This document shows, one piece after another, positions 14,407 through 15,535 of a DNA stretch of 15,535 nucleotides. The first letter of the stretch is position 1, and every line of letters begins with the position of its first letter. This DNA comes from Alphaproteobacteria bacterium (lineage in GTDB: Bacteria; Pseudomonadota; Alphaproteobacteria; ATCC43930; CGMCC-115725), in NCBI GenBank assembly GCA_019237175.1, contig JAFAHP010000656.1, forward strand, positions 1 to 15,535, given 5' to 3'. The notes beneath the pieces are model-generated. The model saw only the letters and a list, made by a program, of their open reading frames with translations, had not been told where the DNA came from and made no database searches. The translations under genes and the position numbers were made by a program.

Positions 14407-14866
14407 ATGGCCGGCGGGCGACCGAATAACATAGGCGCCCGGTTGTGGCCGTGGAGGACTATCGACTCCCGACCGGTCAGAGTGTGTTCACCGATGATCG
14501 CCGTGTCACGGGCGCGTTGCCCGTCGCGTTCCGGCGCAGCGATCACGCCCATGCCCTAATCTCGAGCATCAGCACCTCGCAAGCGGCGGCAGTGCCGGGC
14601 ATCGTCGCCGTCCTTACGGCGCGTAATCTGGTCGGCTTGGTCACCTCGGCGCGTGCCGCTTCGCTGATGAAGGATTACCGCCCGACGGAGCTCTATCGTC
14701 AGCCCTCAGGAAGGTCCGCCATGTCAGGGAGCCCGTTGCCGCGCCGCTGGCTCGGAGCTGTGACTTAGCCGAAGAAGCCATCGAACCGGTCGAAATCGGG
14801 CACGAAACTCTCGCTCCGGCAATCGATCCCGAGCTTCGTGTCAAGGTCCACTGCGATGGGATATAG
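14407..14866 (+). pseudogene. remnant of a molybdenum hydroxylase large subunit (CoxL/xanthine dehydrogenase-like)
   Basis: Three frames read in succession reconstruct the N-terminal hammerhead region of the CoxL/XdhA family. From ATG 14407 (behind GGAAGGA) the first frame gives NNIGARL, matching the N-terminal IGxxVPR motif. From about 14440 a second frame gives VEDYRLPTGQSVFTDDRR, GALPVAFRRSDHAHA and VPGIVAVLTARNL. From 14702 a third frame gives RKVRHVREPVAAPLA and LAEEAIEPVEIGHETLAPAIDPE, ending at a TAG at 14864-14866. Working enzymes have about 750-800 residues, bind the molybdenum cofactor in the missing C-terminal domains, and pair with FAD and iron-sulfur subunits, none of which are here. 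At least two frameshifts plus loss of about 80% of the length make it non-functional. Its tail overlaps the end of the minus-strand MprF-like gene. Confidence 0.82.
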
Positions 14867-15535
14867 TAATCCGTCGAGCCGAGTGAGGGCCGGCACTAGC
14901 TGTAGCCTGCCGCCTGTCATGCCGGATGGCTGCGAGCAAGCGACGCCCGTTCTCGCCGATTTTGACGCGAAGAAGACGACGTCCCTCAAAGCCCGCGAGC
15001 AGCACGGTCGAAAGTGACAGTGGCAGCAGAAAGTAGATCCCGCGGTAGGCGACGAGGGCCGCGGCGACAGCACTGACCGGAGCTTTGTCGCCGACGGCGT
15101 ATAAGATGACGAGCTCGAATACGCCGAGTCCGCCCGGGACATGGCTGAGCACGCCCAGTCCGAGCGCCGCCGCAAACACTGCGGCAAAGACAAAAAAACC
15201 GATCCCGGTCGGCGGCAACAGCACCCACAATACCGCCGCCGCGGCTAGCATGTCGGCTGTCGTCACCGCGAGCTGGCCGAGGATCAGCGCCGGCCCCGGC
15301 GGTTCAAGACGGAGCGGACCGATCGCCAGCGGCCTGCGGCGGGTTCCCAAAAACACTAGAAAACTCGTCGCCAGCACCAGCAGCGCCGCCGCCGCGGCGC
15401 GCAACGGCGCCGGCGGCGTGTCAAGGGTCTGGCCAACCCGGTCGGCGCACAGCACGAGGCCGATGGCGACGATCGTCGCGAGCCCAATTCCGATCGCGAC
15501 CGAGATGAACAGAATCACGCGCGCGATTTGGCCCG
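14841..15535 (-). CDS. mprF: MprF-like flippase-domain membrane protein (partial; 5' end beyond window, 3' end short)
   Basis: The frame is open to the window edge (GQIARVILF at its start), so the N-terminus lies outside. About 230 residues are visible, with several membrane segments and the landmarks ARVILF, RRRPLAIG, VLSHVPGGLGVFELVILYAVG and LVAYRGIYFLLPLSLS, which match the flippase (lysylphosphatidylglycerol synthase TM region) domain of MprF and its relatives. MprF makes and flips aminoacyl-phosphatidylglycerol, giving resistance to cationic peptides. In full MprF another membrane block and a cytoplasmic GNAT-like synthetase domain follow. Here the protein ends about 45 residues later in a basic tail (RRLLRVKIGENGRRLLA onward) at a TGA at 14843-14841. 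It is either a short UPF0104/YbhN-type protein or an mprF truncated where it meets the molybdenum-hydroxylase remnant. Confidence 0.75.
   Translation of the reverse strand, partial: GQIARVILFISVAIGIGLATIVAIGLVLCADRVGQTLDTPPAPLRAAAAALLVLATSFLVFLGTRRRPLAIGPLRLEPPGPALILGQLAVTTADMLAAAAVLWVLLPPTGIGFFVFAAVFAAALGLGVLSHVPGGLGVFELVILYAVGDKAPVSAVAAALVAYRGIYFLLPLSLSTVLLAGFEGRRLLRVKIGENGRRLLAAIRHDRRQATASAGPHSARRITISHRSGP

Overview
The base composition (GC-rich, with GC-biased third positions) and the gene families point to an alphaproteobacterial chromosome, probably Rhodospirillales- or Rhizobiales-like. That placement is an inference from protein style. No rRNA, tRNA, CRISPR array, integrase, transposase or phage gene was seen.

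Layout. (1) 1-3048, plus strand: a possible tail of an unknown gene, an intact NAD-type malic enzyme, then a scar where the N-terminus of a type II NADH dehydrogenase (ndh) is joined to the C-terminal part of a class II fumarase (fumC). Both remnants are frameshifted. The scar runs into a DUF1275/YoaK-type membrane protein. (2) 3299-4462, plus: an acyl-CoA-dehydrogenase-fold flavoprotein resembling two-component flavin monooxygenases. (3) 4541-6748, plus: a 735-residue protein with an N-terminal HKD (phospholipase D-type) nuclease-like domain and a C-terminal P-loop/AAA+ (SF3-helicase-like) ATPase domain. This is the most novel gene here and could be a stand-alone nucleic-acid-acting or defence protein. 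(4) 6749-7400: a hairpin-rich leader or small-RNA candidate, then a small hypothetical gene. (5) 11064 down to 7758, minus: a tight three-gene operon of a nucleotide-sugar dehydrogenase homologue, an NAD-dependent epimerase homologue and a GT4 glycosyltransferase, probably for a surface glycan. The first two lack textbook catalytic residues (Cys replaced by Asn; YxxxK replaced by HxxxH). (6) 12089 down to 11319, minus: an isochorismatase/N-carbamoylsarcosine-amidase-type hydrolase, divergent from an uncharacterised signal-peptide membrane protein (12354-13283, plus). A perfect 7-bp inverted repeat lies between them. (7) 13530-14342, minus: a short-chain dehydrogenase, divergent from a three-frame remnant of a molybdenum hydroxylase large subunit (CoxL/XdhA-like, hammerhead region only). 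(8) 14841 to the window end, minus: an MprF-like flippase-domain gene that stops where the second half of MprF would be expected, overlapping the molybdenum-hydroxylase remnant tail to tail.

The main theme is a mosaic of intact accessory metabolism and surface-glycan genes separated by decayed genes and deletion scars (ndh, fumC, molybdenum hydroxylase, possibly mprF). The intact genes do not form one pathway. The clearest functional unit is the three-gene glycan operon. Frameshift calls assume the sequence itself is accurate.
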